A stretch of DNA of 64,000 bases from Brachypodium distachyon (GCF_000005505.3 NC_016133.3:40761237-40825236), one strand, 5' to 3'. Positions 35,401 through 48,676 are shown, numbered from the stretch's first letter. Numbers and translations are program-made. Notes: a model not told the origin generated them from the sequence alone.

Positions 35401-38400
35401 GGTTTTGATGGAAGCTCACATCGCATATGATTTGGATGATTTTGCCAACGTAGCATGCGTCATGGCTCGCAATTTGGATGGCTTGATGAACAACATTCAG
35501 GGGAAAAAAGATCAGGAAATACAACACACAAAAAGAGAAAACTCAAAAAAGAACAGAATCTTCATATCTTTCCAAAAAAATCACATCTGTCATGAACTTT
35601 ATGCATTTATTTAGAGCAACAAATGAAAGGTGATTTTAAAATAATTTATTTTGGTTCTAGGTAATCTAAAGTCACACCACCCCCCCCCCCTCCCCCTGAA
35701 TTTTGGCATCAAACAGTCCAAGCTGGCAGCCATATCGTGTGCCACATCAGCAAAACCAAGTCATATGCCAAGCTAGCAAGACCACTGTAGGGTCCAACAT
35801 GAACCGGTTTTTAAAGTTTGAGGGTTCCAGATACCTGGTTTTGTAGTTCAGGATTCAGTTGGACCTAAGTACCAGAAGTCAAGGGCCAAAATAGTCGTTT
35901 TCCTACAAAAATTCTAAGCTCACCTCCAGATATTCTGCTTTTGCTCGAAAGGAAGCCTCAAGAAACTCAGCTTCTTTCTTGAGCCTTCTGATCATTTCCA
36001 GATCAGAACATGCAGCCTTTAGATCCTCCTTGCCAGAGTTAGAACTGGAAAGATGCAGTTCTTGAAGCAAATTCTCTAACTTAACCAAAGCTTCCTCAAC
36101 ACTTTCAAGTGACTGCAATAATTGAAACTAACCTCATCATGCTTTAACAACAGGAGATAACTTTGGGGGAATACCAGTATAAACTATAAATGAGCTCCTA
36201 GGTACACTAAGTACAACAGAGATCACGGAAAACAATAGCTTATCTTATGCTTTTTGGCAAATCTTCCAGAAGAAATGGAAAATTGCTTCGATCTAACAGG
36301 CTGTAAAATAAACATAAAGGTACCGCACCTAACATCCACTCTTTCTCCAGTAGATCTTAATACACATCTAATAAGACATACACTTTTTATGCATAAAAGA
36401 TCACATGTACAGACCAGTGCATTTCTTTATCTGCACAGTACTTCATGCAGTAATTAGCTTGGTTGGTAAGTCCTATGAATATTAGTTAGTACTGGTATTT
36501 ACTGTAACATCTTTAAGCATGTAAGAGGCACAATAATCTTCTATATCTAAGTAGAAGCAACCCACTACTTGATTTCTCTAAACATGCAAGCATGCCACAT
36601 CATCACATAATTAATTTGTTCACACCTATTTAGTGAAAACTCATACTTTTGCACATGCATGCATGTTACTTCCATCAAGCTATCCCCACTAAGTGAACAA
36701 TGTACAATTTTATTATATGTTTTCAATTTTGAATACTCTATGTTAACTAAAAATTTCCGCAACAACGTGCGGGGCATCATCTAGTTTCATCAATATTCGG
36801 ACTATTGCTTTAATTGGCATTTGAAGAAGAAGAAAAAAAACTCAGAAGTGCATTCTCTAACAGATATGAGATACCTTGTCAAATGAAGCTAGCTCTGTCC
36901 CAGAAACCAATTCTTCAGGTTCTGGCAAACTTCGGTCTTTTGGCATATTATTTCTACACCGAAGCAAGTAATTTTATCATATAACGTATACACTGTTTAC
37001 ACAATTTGTAAGTAAAGCATACATCCAGTAATAGATGTAACTATGTCAGATGAACATTAAAATTCCTGCTTACTTTGCTACATCCAGCTCATTCATGCGG
37101 TCGCTCAACATGGCATGCCTGCCAAAATTTGTTGGCGTATATTAGAAATGTTAGTTACAAATCTATATATGCAACAAAAGGTGACAGAATCATCGCCAGG
37201 ATTGAATGTTGACATACCCCTTAGACAGGAATCTTGCTGCCTTTACATTTGAAGGGTTCTCAAGCCATGAGCTGTACTTTATAAAACTAGTCATCCAGTA
37301 AGAGCAGACATTTAGCACTCTTGATAATACCTCTGCTTTAGGCATTTCTTCTCTATCTTCAGTATCAGTTGTTGGAGTTGGCACATCCTCATAGTAAAAT
37401 GGAAACCACTCAAGCTCTTCACAGACAACCTCCACATACAACTGATAAGAACTAATCGATGACAATTGTGGATAATATAGGACACTCCCACCAATAAGAT
37501 ATCTGGGTGACAGTAAGATTATCGCATTTAGATGATAGAGCAGGTAATGGAAGCTTATGAACTGAATCTCCATTGGCTGAGAGAAAATATTTTCTGATTT
37601 CACATCAATCTCACCTTACAACACCATTGATTGAATCATTTGAATCAGTAATTCGCTTGGAAGACAAATATACTTGTGTACTTCTGCCTAAAGCAATGAA
37701 AAAACCAAATATCGCTAGATCCTTTTCCAAAACCTGCAGTAAGTAATAGTTATTGGGATTAGGACGGAAGAAAGATGACTCCAAGACTCCACATGAAAAA
37801 TTATGGGTTTCAACCTCAATACTTTCACTTGTTGTCAGTCTTGACCATATCTTTTCACGATCAAGAGCCTTTAGTAATTGTTTCTGAACCAGATCAATCC
37901 AAAATGATATCTCAAGTCCATGATCATTAGTGAACTTTGGAACAGCGGCACGAGGACCAAAATTGCACAAGAATTCTCTCTGAAGACCAATATCTTTCAT
38001 CAAGGTATATGCTTTACTTATAGGAACAAATTCAAGAAGCATATCCATGAATCGACCAATAATATCAGGAACCATGGAGAAAAACTGCTGACAAGAAACT
38101 TTTGCTGATCCAAGCTTCGTGATAGCAGCAAGACAGAACAAACCTAGCGTAAGTAGAGAAAGGTCACTTTCACTAGTATTTGCTGACTTGCCTTCACAGC
38201 ATCTGTCAACAAACAAAAGAATTGTATCTGTGAGTCCGATGTCACTCATTTTATCATAAACATACTGTAATGCAAAACAAATTAATACGACATACATTGC
38301 TGTTGCAGAGTTAAACCGTGGATCATTTTCAAAAGTATTTACAAATGTCCTCACCACCAATGGATTTTGGTTAGATGAATACCATTGATATAATGTAGGT

Positions 38401-41133
38401 TCCCTTTTAGCCAACTCATTCTGGATAACACCATCTAGAGAACTGAGAAGCCGGGATAAACTGCAACAAAATTAGAGATGATTAACTACTAAATAGGCGC
38501 CAAGACGAGGTAATACAGAGGATGAATCCAGTGTCTCTTCATCATGCTATGTAACAAAATTGATATGGGACACGAGATAGATTTATGTTCATTTATGCAT
38601 CTGCGGACTGAAATTAACATTATTCAGAAAACACAAATTTGGTGGATTATCTCAGTTTTGGCAGGATTTTGCATGTTGGTGTCAGAACATGCAAGGTATC
38701 GGATGATTCTTTTGCATAACCATGTACATCGACAAGCCCAAATGCAAAGCAATGTGTATCACATAGATTTAAATTATTATTTATGTGAAAGCCATACTAC
38801 TTCATATTAACATTATTCCACCTACCACCACATCCGCTGCCAATACTTTCGTTATGTGAGCTAGAATACTGAATCCATTGTGAGGTTATTCTGGACATGG
38901 AAAACACAAATACAGTCACCACAGTAGGCCTCATCAGTAATTTTGTTTCTTGAATCATGATAAATCAATTGTTTTAGATGCTTTGCTGACAACAGATCTT
39001 CAGTTGACGTCCAAACTTCTGAAGCCACCAGCAACAAATGGAGGAAGATATTTCTCTATTCTAGAATAAATAATTTAAAAAAAATGTAGTCTAACTTATG
39101 AAATAGGAACTTACTCCAAGAGAATTTCGGGTAAATAGGAATTATATAATATCTACATGTAAAACATTTTGCTCCAAGGTAGAAAATAAGAAGAAGAATT
39201 TCCATCAAGATGTTTATGTATTAGAAACACACACACAGAGAAGGAAAAAAGGATAACTTCTGAGCAATTTTTTGTGAACTCCTGAGTGATCAGACATGAA
39301 ATTCAAGGTAAAAGCTGGATGACAGACCTCCTCTGTACAAATACATTAATATCTCTGTCTCTGCCATTGCCCCTCGATGAAACATCGATAACTGCTTGCA
39401 ATAATGAGCCAACAGCAGCCTGCAAACAACTTTTATAAGACTTCAGGAGACAAAGAAATTGGATCTGGCCAGAATTTTGGAACTGCAGCTACAATGAGGT
39501 TCATTGAATGGTATCCATGTAGAATTAAGAACCATCAACTTAAAGCTGGTTTAGTTATGGTGCTTGGACTTCAGTTAATCAATAGTGGTTTGCAAACATA
39601 TTCCAGAGCAAAATCACTTCCACTAGGGAGTTGCTATTGACTACAGTGGCAACTGAGAAGTGATAACTCATTCATAATCTGCTAGGCCACTTATCATAAA
39701 AGGTAAATCCACCCAGGCATCTATATTTCATCAGAATTGCACTCAGTAACTAAAAAAGCTGACTACATCAGTATTACCTGGGTAGGCCAAAAGAACAAAA
39801 AAGAAGGATGCATGTTTCTGAGTGGAATGGACAAAAAGGAAGATCAACAGAAACCTAGTAAGCCTACAGAGATATTTCACCATCTTCACGCATAGCAAAG
39901 AGGCAAATTAACATCGAAAGAATGTTAAATTCCTACCTGGTAGGACAGTGATTTTATCCAAGCATTGTTGTCTACACCAAGCCATGTCTTAGGGAACCAA
40001 GAGTTATTTGATGATTTACTGTGATCAAGGAAAGCCAATTCAATAGATCTTGCAGCATCATGTATGGATTGGACAAGTCCGGTGCTTATATCTTCATTTT
40101 GCAATGCTTTATCCAATTTCACCCTCATTTCCTCCATTTGACTTGCTGGATCAACTTGTGGAGCTCCATTAACAGACACACCATTGCCATCATCTTGAGA
40201 AGCCAACGGAATATTATGGACTGGCCTTCTACTTCTTTGAAAGGGTATCCTCTGTCGCCTAAATTCTAACCATCTAGCACTGTAAACAATCTTCTCACAT
40301 TCTGATGGTGAACTTCTTAAATAGCACTTTCGCTTGTAAATGCGCGGATGGAGTTTTTGACTCCTTGGATCAACAACACTTCTGCATACCAACCTGAATC
40401 CATATACTTTCTCCAGGGTGTAAATCTTTGATGTGCTGCAAACACATTCCATTTGATCAGTTAACAATCAGGAACAGTACAACAGTTGTAAAATGACTTC
40501 AGTAAAATAGTGCATCACGAATGGATTTTGTTTTACTCGGCCATAGATATTTGTACGAAGGGGGGAGAGACTAGTTCTGCCCATCAAAGCCAGAGGCAAG
40601 CAGCTATTCAGGACAATTACCGGATGTTGCCAGCAAAATCAACTACTATGGAGAGTCAACTACCGTGCACCCTCCATAGGAAACCCCAAGAGGACATGAT
40701 CAGAAATTAAGTTGTGGAACCGAGTTCACGAGTCATTTCGAAGGCTCAGGCCGTAGAGACCAAAATGCTACAGTAGTACAGCCATCGCCTTCACCAGCAA
40801 AGCTACCAGACCAACCAGATAGAATTCTCCAGCGACACACGAATACAAATCAGCCGCGCAATTCAGCGACCAAATTCAACCAACCAGCCCGCGCCACCAC
40901 AGCTAGGCCTCCCCCTAATTGAATTCTAATCAGCGCATTCCTGCGCAATCCACCCCGTCAACGAGCTAACAGGCGCAGCTAGCTACAAACGGAACCAAAC
41001 TAGCAACTAACAGGAGCAGCTAGAACGAGAGAGAGAGTGGGGAGCCCGACCTGGCAGCGCACATGGTTGTCCTCGGGTCGCCGCCGGCGCCGAGGGGGAG
41101 GTGCCGCGGCTGCGACGCCACGGCGGTCGCCAT
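32439..41133 (-). CDS. LETM1-like domain protein, 15 exons
   Basis: Minus-strand exons: 41051-41133, 39937-40435, 39328-39419, 37615-38460, 37218-37502, 37074-37118, 36875-36953, 35924-36112, 34486-34589, 34298-34385, 33834-33965, 33465-33578, 32982-33152, 32660-32719, 32439-32573. They sum to 2922 nt, 973 residues, every junction in frame. A coiled-coil-like segment encoded by exon 8 (about 644-706) and another in exon 11 (771-814, LRFEQLRRELIELEKRVQKS) precede the C-terminal region. That region (853-960) reads GDELTQKEKQALQRTLTDLA, VVPIGILMLLPVTAVGHAAI and YVPSMIPSTYGPERLDLLRQ, the hydrophobic hairpin-plus-helix of LETM1-like proteins. True LETM1 is a mitochondrial inner-membrane cation/proton exchanger. 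This plant family is larger, and its transport activity is not established, so organelle location and role are inference. The short basic N-terminus (MATAVASQPRHLPLGAGG) may begin a targeting peptide. Confidence 0.87.
35288..35905. mobile_element. Inverted-repeat transposon (614-618 bp) in an intron of the LETM1-like gene
   Basis: The left end TAGGAAAAGGTCTCTTTTGG and right end (complement TAGGAAAACGACTATTTTGG) begin an imperfect inverted repeat of about 85 bp. It includes TGAACTACAAAACCAGGTAT on the left and its near-complement on the right. The interior holds a C-rich run near 35682 and no long frame. No target duplication is obvious. The right end is 18 bp from the exon 8 splice donor at 35923. 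Confidence 0.75.
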
Positions 41134-42548
41134 CTTCAGCTGCTGCGCTTCCTCGCCGGCGACCCCCACAGAAGCGAGGCGGGGATAGGGTTTATATCTG
41201 GAGGGAAGCAGCGGTAGGAAAGAGCTCAAGTCCAGCAAGGCTTCCAGCAGCGCGAGCCGCGAGGCGAGTGAGGAGGTTGGGAGCGAGGGAGAGGAGGGGA
41301 AGGAAGGAGGGGCCCCGGAAACGATAGGCGCCGGGAGAGGCCACCGCTGCCTTCACGGGGACCTTTCCTTTTCTTTTCGTCTCTTTCAACTTCTGTTCTG
41401 GACTCCCTCGCGGCACTGCCGCCTTTTGTTTTTCTTGCCTTTGCTTGTGGGTACTAGGCTACTAGCTTCATGCTGAACCAGAAGTTAAAAAAACATTTCA
41501 AATGTTAAGATATTTTGAAAAGAAAAATACTAGTACTTTCCATTCCTGAATACAAGAAGTCCTAGTTTTGTTCTAAGTCAAAATTTCTAAATTTTGACCA
41601 AGTTTATAAAAAAATATATCAACATCTCAAATAAGTATATTATGGAAATATATCATAATGAATTTAATAAAACTAATTTAGAGTTGTACTCCGTAGATGT
41701 TAGTTGATTTTTCTATAAACTTGTCAAATTTTGATAAGTTTGACTTAGAACAAGCTAGAGCTTCTTAAATTTAGGAACGGATTTAGTTTTTTTTTGTCTC
41801 CTATATGCCTATAATTTTTATGAAATATAAAAAAATTGCTCGAAATTTGAATTGCTAGAAAATTTTGCAAAATTCCAATAGATCACACATCATTCTGTGA
41901 ACATTCTCATAAATTTCAGCTCATTTGGTCAGAAACTTGTTTATTTTCAGCCTAAAAGTAAGTGCTCTGCCGTCTGGGAGGTTGACGTGGCAGAGAGGAA
42001 AGTAAAAAAGTGAAAAGGAAAAAAGAAAAAGAAAACCGGATTAAAAACCAGTCAAATGAGTTTTTTTTTTACCAAAGCTTAATGTCCGGACTTAAATGCA
42101 TCCTTGGTTTCATTTCGTTGTCGAAATGTAACTGGGCAATAAAAATGTAACTGGGCAATAAAAATGCCTTTCATCTAAAAAAACAGTCTGGACTGTTTTT
42201 GAACTCAAAGGGCATTTTAGTTCAGGGTTGTAAACTTGTAATCTATACACCTCTGAACAAGGCCGAGATGGGTCAACTCATGAAAGAATACAAAACATAC
42301 CGAATCATCAAACTCCCTTCAGCGTCTCTCTCAAAGTTATTAGCTGAAGGGTTGAACCTCGTTAAAAAACAAAAAAACAAATAGTTCATATTTATTGTGT
42401 TAGTGAATCCGTGAACACTCACAAACTCACGCTGTACACAACACATCAGACGGCAAGCAAGTTGTATGAAAACTCTATAAACAAAGATATATGTGCTCGC
42501 TCAAATCGAGGATTTTATCTTTATTGCCAAGAGAAACTATGACAATGT
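41134..42548. other. Region between the LETM1-like gene (5' side) and RIBA (3' side)
   Basis: 41134-41400 is GC-rich and should be the LETM1-like promoter and leader. About 41500-41790 looks like a diverged longer MITE: GAAGTCCTAGTTTTGTTCTA and GACTTAGAACAAGCTAGAGC are near-complementary. ATGTAACTGGGCAATAAAA repeats in tandem at about 42126-42165, followed by an A-run, a LINE-like tail. A short plus-strand frame at 42199-42384 has no domain. Confidence 0.45.
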
Positions 42549-45500
42549 TTAAGCCTCTGGGTTTTGTTCTTGCTCGCTGCCACTGTCCTCCTGAGCTTGA
42601 TCATCCTCCATGCCGCTTGTATGACCATTAGGGCTGGCTCCATAAACGTGCCCCATCTTTAATCTCTTTGTTTCCATGTAACGCCGATTCTCATTGGTTA
42701 TTGGTGTCAATAGTGGCACTCTTCCCAGGACACTCAAACCATAGCCCTTGAGTCCGGTGTACTTCATAGGGTTGTTGGTCATCAGCCTCATGGTTCTGAC
42801 GCCCAGATCACGTAGTATCTGCAGAGAACAAACAGTTATCAGCTGGGTTAAAGCTGAAACACCAAGAGCACGGAGATGTGGAGCTACCATCTTTGCATTG
42901 ATTGCTCTAAGATTTTGTATATAACATAATTCCAATGGCACGATATTTACCTGTGCACCTATACCGTACTCCCGTGAGTCAACAGGCAACCCTAGATCCT
43001 CATTGGCCTCGACCGTATCCCGTCCATCATCCTGTAAATTATATGCCCGAAGCTTGTGACCCAGCCCAATGCCCCTACCTTCATGACCGCGTAAGTAAAC
43101 TACCACGCCTCGACCAGCATTCTCGATCATGGTCATCGCCAGGCTGAGCTGATTCCCACAATCACACCTTGCTGATCCAAATATATCTCCAGTTAGGCAC
43201 TCTGAATGCACTCTCACTAAGATATCCTTGCCATCCCCAACATCACCCTGCATATAAGTGATATAAATTCATTGTTTCTAGGTTCCAAACAGAAGCCTAG
43301 ATGAAAATAAGACTCACAGTCTTCATTTAACAAGAACCAATTCCCACAATATAAGAAATGTATTTGCTGATCTTGCAGTCTATGAATATGTGGGAAAGTC
43401 ATTTCCTGGATTTAACTGCACGATTTGGTTGAGGGTTTTGGCCAGTCCAATAGATGTACAGGCACAAACTTGTCTTGCTGCATCGAGTTGTGCAATAGAT
43501 GTACTAGAGCAAAATATTTTCACAAGGTCACACCCCGAGTCAATCTTAACTTGTGAGTGACTCTACATTTCCAATCATGCATAAAGTTCACAATCCTAAC
43601 AAATATTGTAGACTAGATAGCATGATATTTGCTCAGGCATGCTTACCTTGACCATTGCAATGTGTTCCATACCATCAATAAGAGACCGGTAGCAATAGGA
43701 TTTAAATGACCCCCATTGTAATTGTAAAGGTGTAACACAAACACATTCTACCAATCTTTCTCTCTTCCTCCTATATCTGTATATGGAGACAATTTCTTAT
43801 GAGCAACTGACATTGGAGTGAAAATTACACAAAAATATGCATCCAAGTACGCATTCATAGAGCTATAGCTTTTAACTTTCCATAAAGAAAACTTTATGTT
43901 ATAGTACAGGCTATAGCTTTTGCTTTGCATTTCCTATGAAGGAAACAAATGCTTGAAAAGTACTCCCTCGATCCATAATAAGTGTCTCAGATTTTGTACT
44001 AACTTAGTACAAAGTTGTACTAAATCTGATACACTTATTATGGATCGGAGGGAGTAGTTGAGAAATGCGCCAACAAAATGTATTGTCCACTAGTTAACAT
44101 CAGCCATGAAACTAGTAACTTTTAGTAAATAAAAATTCAACTTTGTACTTGTAAAGAAGTGTTGACACTTAAGAGTATATAAGCAAATAGCAAACCTAAT
44201 CAAGTCTGCAATCGAGATTATCTTCAGGTTCTCTCTGTCTGCAAATTGTTGAAGTTTTGGTAACAAAGCCATGGAACCATCATCATCATCGACAATTTCA
44301 CAAAGAACAGCAGCAGGAGGTAATCCAGCCAACATGGCAAGGTCTACTGATGCTTCAGTATGCCCAGCCCTTTTGAGGACACCACCTTCTCTATATTTAA
44401 GAGGAAAAATATGTCCTGGACGGTTGAAGTCCTCAGGCTTAGAATTAGAAGATGCAAGTGCTAGAACTGTGTTTGCCCGATCCTTGGCTGAAACCCCTGT
44501 TGTTGTGCCCTCTTTGGCATCCTAGAATACAAAGATTTAGCGGGGCCAGTTAAGAACAGGTAAAAGGAGAAGTAAAATATGCTCATAAGAAAAGGATAAA
44601 GCACAATATGCACACGGATGAGGTATTCTACTAAACAGGTGTGCATATTCCTCTTTAACGCACAGTACTCATGAACATTGCATGGTTGATTCACGAGGAC
44701 GCCAATGTGCATCAAAGGCGTTTTATTCAAAATATGACAGCTTTAGCTTATTCTACCCATACAGTAAAACCTCAATGCATGTATTTTCCTGTTAACACCT
44801 CAAAGTTGCTATGCTACAAAAGCAATAGAAAAACGTACACTTACCACTGAAACAGTAAAGGCTGTCCGCAGCTTCTCTTCATTTTCCTTTGCCACTACCA
44901 TAAGAGGAAGTTGTAGTCTTTCCAGGTCATCTTCTTTCATACTGACACATACAATCCCAGTGCCATGCCTCACTATGAAAGCCATATCCTCCGGTGTTAC
45001 CATTGATGCTGCCATTATAAGATCTCCTTCGTTCTCTCTGTCTTCATCATCCACAACAATCACATACTGCAACATATAAACTCAGTTGGAATTACAAAGG
45101 AGTTGATTTAAAAAAAATCTAATGAATCAGTAAACATAAATTTTGTAACAAGGGCATACTTTTCCTTGGCGAATATCGTCAATAGCTTCAGGTATAGACG
45201 AGAAACCCTCTGTTGGCAAATCTAGGTCAAGTTCATCATCGTCCGCAGAAAACCCATCAACAACAGGAGCCATGTCAGCAGCTATGGTCCCAAATGCGGC
45301 GGCATCTGCTTGAACCGTTTTAGAAGGATTGGCCTGACCATTTATAAATACATGTTCTGACGGATCATCCCCAGCATGGCATACATGAAAGTTTTTGGTT
45401 CGATGATTATTTTTCCAGTGAATCGAACTGGTCATCCTCAAACTGTTTGATGCGGCAGTTGGCAAAACTGAAGTATCACAGCGCAACAAAGAAGTCATGG

Positions 45501-46107
45501 ACTGACTGTTGATGTTGTTCAACCCTGGAAAAAGTTTCCCACTACATAAACCAGTTTTTAAGATAAGATGTTAGAATTATGGAACAAAATGTTTTAAGGT
45601 TAAAATATTAAGATTCGATAATGTCATATCGATGATCTCGTGTCCTGTCCTGCAGCATAATATCTTAGTAGGTTGTAGCACGATATTAACAAATTTCATA
45701 GGGCGTTCCATATAAAGAGTATGGTGAACAAAGCAGTGTAATCAGTGAATTGCAAGTTCCAGCACCGAACTTTACGCACACAATTACTCCCTCCGTTCCT
45801 AAATATTGCTGTTTTAGTGCAGGTAGTAGTAACGAAGTTCAGAAAAAAAAAAAAGAACTCCCATCTTCTGCACCTGGAACCTAGGAAGACCTACTAGACC
45901 CTAAGGCCAAAATTGGGTACAGAATTTCCTTCCATTCAAAACACGTCGCTACAGTACTAGGGTTTGGTGTTCAGAGATTACGGGGACAGCCCATGAGTAA
46001 AACCACTGACTGACTGGGCCAACCAGCTCGGTTGGACGAGGGCGAAGGGGGGGCCATTACCGGAGGCACGAGGAGGAGGAGGAGGGCGGCGCAGTTGGGG
46101 AAGCCAT
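42549..46107 (-). CDS. RIBA: RIBA: bifunctional DHBP synthase / GTP cyclohydrolase II, plastid riboflavin synthesis
   Basis: Minus-strand exons: 46061-46107, 45160-45505, 44845-45066, 44196-44521, 43647-43776, 42951-43247, 42549-42818; 1638 nt, 545 residues, the usual RIBA length. The DHBP synthase half has [10 protein letters not shown] (137-146), [20 protein letters not shown] and GHTEASVDL, and makes dihydroxybutanone phosphate from ribulose 5-phosphate. The GTP cyclohydrolase II half has the zinc cysteines (374, 385, 387 in [17 protein letters not shown]), [10 protein letters not shown] and [11 protein letters not shown]. Both halves look catalytically intact, unlike some plant paralogs that have lost one activity. 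Weak point: with the obvious acceptor before 45524 the frame breaks, and an acceptor at 45506-45507 (AACAG) restores it. Alternatively translation may start at an internal ATG (45498-45496). The linker [20 protein letters not shown] differs from the commonest plant version. Riboflavin synthesis in plants is plastidial. Confidence 0.93.
43963..44054. mobile_element. Stowaway MITE, 92 bp, in a RIBA intron
   Basis: Ends CTCCCTCGATCCATAATAAG and CTTATTATGGATCGGAGGGA, TA at 43961-43962 and 44055-44056. The interior is an almost perfect palindrome (TTGTACTAACTTAGTACAAA). Confidence 0.92.
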
Positions 46108-47224
46108 AGCCTCAAGCTCGAGACGGACGGAAAGCGAGGAGGCGACCGAGCCGCCGCCGTGGATTGCGAAGAAATCGCGCGGGGTGGGGGCAGTGGAGAT
46201 GGAGATGGAGACTGAAGAGAGACGTCGAGAAGGCGGCAGAACCGCAGAAGAGATAGGACTGGCTGCGGAGGCGCGACGCAGCTGGCGTGGGAAGGCTGTG
46301 CTTGGGCCTTGACACGCTTTTGAGAGTACGATTGGAGTTCGACGGCTGTGATTAGTGAGGGCTTTTGGCAACGGAAGGTTTTCTCTTCTTCTTTTTTGAG
46401 AAATTGGAGAATACTACCTAATATACCCCGCATGTCAGGGACAAAAAGGATGGCATATTATCAAATTACAAAATAAAATGGAGCATACGACCAAATTTCT
46501 CGTCGAGAAGATCTCGCCTAAGTTCATGGTACACTTATGCAATCCATATGTTTAGAGAAAACGATAAAACATGATCACACAGCTTGTTATTGCTTCATTC
46601 CATCTCTTATTGTTGACGCTCGTGTGAAGATAAAAACATGCGATGACTAAAATTGACTACTAAAACATGTGATTAAAAGATGAAATCAAGTGCGGTGGAA
46701 AGACCGTCTTAGAACATGTCAAGTGGTAGATGACGTTGTGTTTTCTTATATGCTCCTCAGAAATTAGAAAAGTCAACAAAACATAATACACAATAGGTCA
46801 ATACTATGTAATTTACATAATAAAACAATTGATCTACATTTATCAAAATTATAGTATATAATGTACTATGGAATTTGATTCCATTAGATGATATGAGGTG
46901 GAAAAAAATATTGCTAGTTTACATTTGTCTATGGAAAAGTTTAAAATAACAAACCATGATATTTAGTGGCAACCCTCAAAAGGAGATAGAACCCGCTATA
47001 ACGACTAAATTATACATCATACAAGATGTAAATAGCCGAATTCTACTCAAACCGCAGAAGAAAAAACAATAATATAGCAAATAGGGTGTAGCTAAGAGGG
47101 CAAATGACATCTCATATCTTATTTTTACTCAAACCGCAGAAGAAAAAACAAAACATACGTCGCTATAGACGCTATGTATTTATTTTTTGAGAAAAAACAC
47201 CCAAATGACATCTCATATCTTATA
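46108..47224. other. RIBA 5' flank and intergenic DNA
   Basis: 46108-46380 is GC-rich leader/promoter; the frame there is open upstream of the chosen start, so an alternative longer N-terminus cannot be excluded. From 46430 the DNA is AT-rich with no gene. A Stowaway left end without partner is near 45787, inside the RIBA first intron. Confidence 0.4.
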
Positions 47225-47271
47225 CTCCCTCTGATCCATAATAAGTGTCAGAGATTTAGTATCGGAGGGAA
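47225..47271. mobile_element. Internally deleted Stowaway, 47 bp
   Basis: Ends CTCCCTCTGATCCATAATAA and TATCGGAGGGAA with TA at 47223-47224 and 47272-47273. About half of the usual 92-bp palindrome is missing. Confidence 0.8.
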
Positions 47272-47406
47272 TAGTTATCAAGGAAAACAATAATATAGTA
47301 CAAGGGACAACAAACAGCAACACGACGAATAATAGAAAATAAAATTACAAGGAAAACGGTCTACCACATCTGTATCTGAATAGCTTACATCCGGTACATG
47401 ATCTAA

Positions 47407-47755
47407 GAGCATCTCCACTCGCTCCTCCCCCTGAATCGCCCGGCCCATGGCCATATGTGGGGCGCCAGCACAAGCAATTCGTTTGGGGTGAAACCAACAC
47501 CCAGCCGCACCCCCCAAATGTCGGCCCTTCAAATTTGGTTTGTCTCACAAACAGTGGTGGCCCGCGCTGCTTTCAGCTTCAGCCGGCGCCCCCGCAAGTC
47601 CCCCTGTGAGTAGGGAGCGACATGGGGACGCCGGCTAATTTTTTAGGTCGCACCGGCTACTTTTTGGATTTAGGAAAGTGAGCCGGGTGGGTTTTTCAGC
47701 GCCGACGCCCCCATTTGACATTTGGGGGCCTTTAGGAGGGCGGATGGAGATGCTC
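47407..47755. mobile_element. Tourist/PIF-type MITE, 349 bp
   Basis: Ends GAGCATCTCCACTCGCTCC and GGCGGATGGAGATGCTC, with TAA at 47404-47406 and 47756-47758. The 3-bp TAA duplication and GC-rich inner part with CCCCCAAATGTC/GACATTTGGGGG inner inverted repeats fit Harbinger-mobilised or similar elements. Confidence 0.72.
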
Positions 47756-47764
47756 TAACGATAT

Positions 47765-48310
47765 AATCATGCCTGTTAAGCTTCTGGACAATCACTGGCG
47801 AGGGAATGACCCATCGGGTCCTCACCTTCGGTATACCTACTACGGCCTAACAAGGGTCACTCGGAGGCCCACTACAATCCGTGAAACCCAACTACGTCGG
47901 AAGATAAGAACAGATAAGGAAACCAAATCAGGATTTATCTCTAATTGTAACCGATCCAGACTCTAAACCCGAGACCTAGCGACTAGGAGGGGGAGCTGGG
48001 GAGGATACATCCTTATTCTCTGATAGACGGAAGCTCTCTCTACAACAGATCCAATTTGCGCATTAGAACCTCTTTCTATAGACAGATCTCATCTTCCATA
48101 CACGCCTCTATGACAACCTTGTAATCTCTACATCAATACAAATCTGATAAGCAGGACGTAGGATTATTATCTTCCGAGAGCCCTGAATCTGGGTAAATCG
48201 TGACCCCCGTGTCCTTATTAGCCGACGGATCGCCAACACACACCGTGTTTTCCATAGTCGAAAACCTTCTAGTTTTGGACCCTACGATCACCTCAAGTCT
48301 CAGCCATACA
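47765..48310 (+). mobile_element. LTR fragment of a retrotransposon
   Basis: Words such as CTCTACATCAATACAAATCT, AAGCAGGACGTAGGATTATT, and GAGAGCCCTGAATCTGGGTA follow in the order seen in the 3' part (R/U5) of grass Gypsy LTRs. No coding region or second LTR is visible, so it is a solo or truncated LTR. Both borders are approximate. Confidence 0.55.
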
Positions 48311-48669
48311 ATCCTTATCAGACGGCAGCCGTACCGCCACTTTGGTGCATCCACCCGACCACACGTCGACACCCCTCCGGCGAGACAGCATAGCCACAAC
48401 CTGACGATCCCAATCCCCTCTACTCACTGCCACTTGGGACCCACCACAGGTACACGGGAAACAAAATCGTCTGATCTGGAAACAGGAAAGCACATATTCG
48501 CATCCGAGAAAATAAAACAAGGACAAATAGACAAAAAGGTACCACACGCTGTACGAACAAGCTGTACACCATACGTGTACAAAAAAAACTGTACACTAGA
48601 AGCTGACATGGCGGGTCAATGCTTCACAAACAGGATGCTGGCCTCAGCTGTCAGTATTACGCCTTCTCG

Positions 48670-48676
48670 TATAAAT
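48670..48676 (+). promoter_or_regulatory. TATA box of the dicarboxylate translocator gene
   Basis: TATAAAT lies 107 bp upstream of the ATG at 48777. It overlaps an in-frame upstream ATG at 48675, which therefore would not be transcribed from this promoter and argues for the later start. Confidence 0.65.

Noticed and set aside
46057..46371. Longer RIBA N-terminus starting upstream of 46107
   Set aside because: The upstream part is open and Ser/Arg-rich, but the internal start gives the usual RIBA length. Kept only as an alternative.
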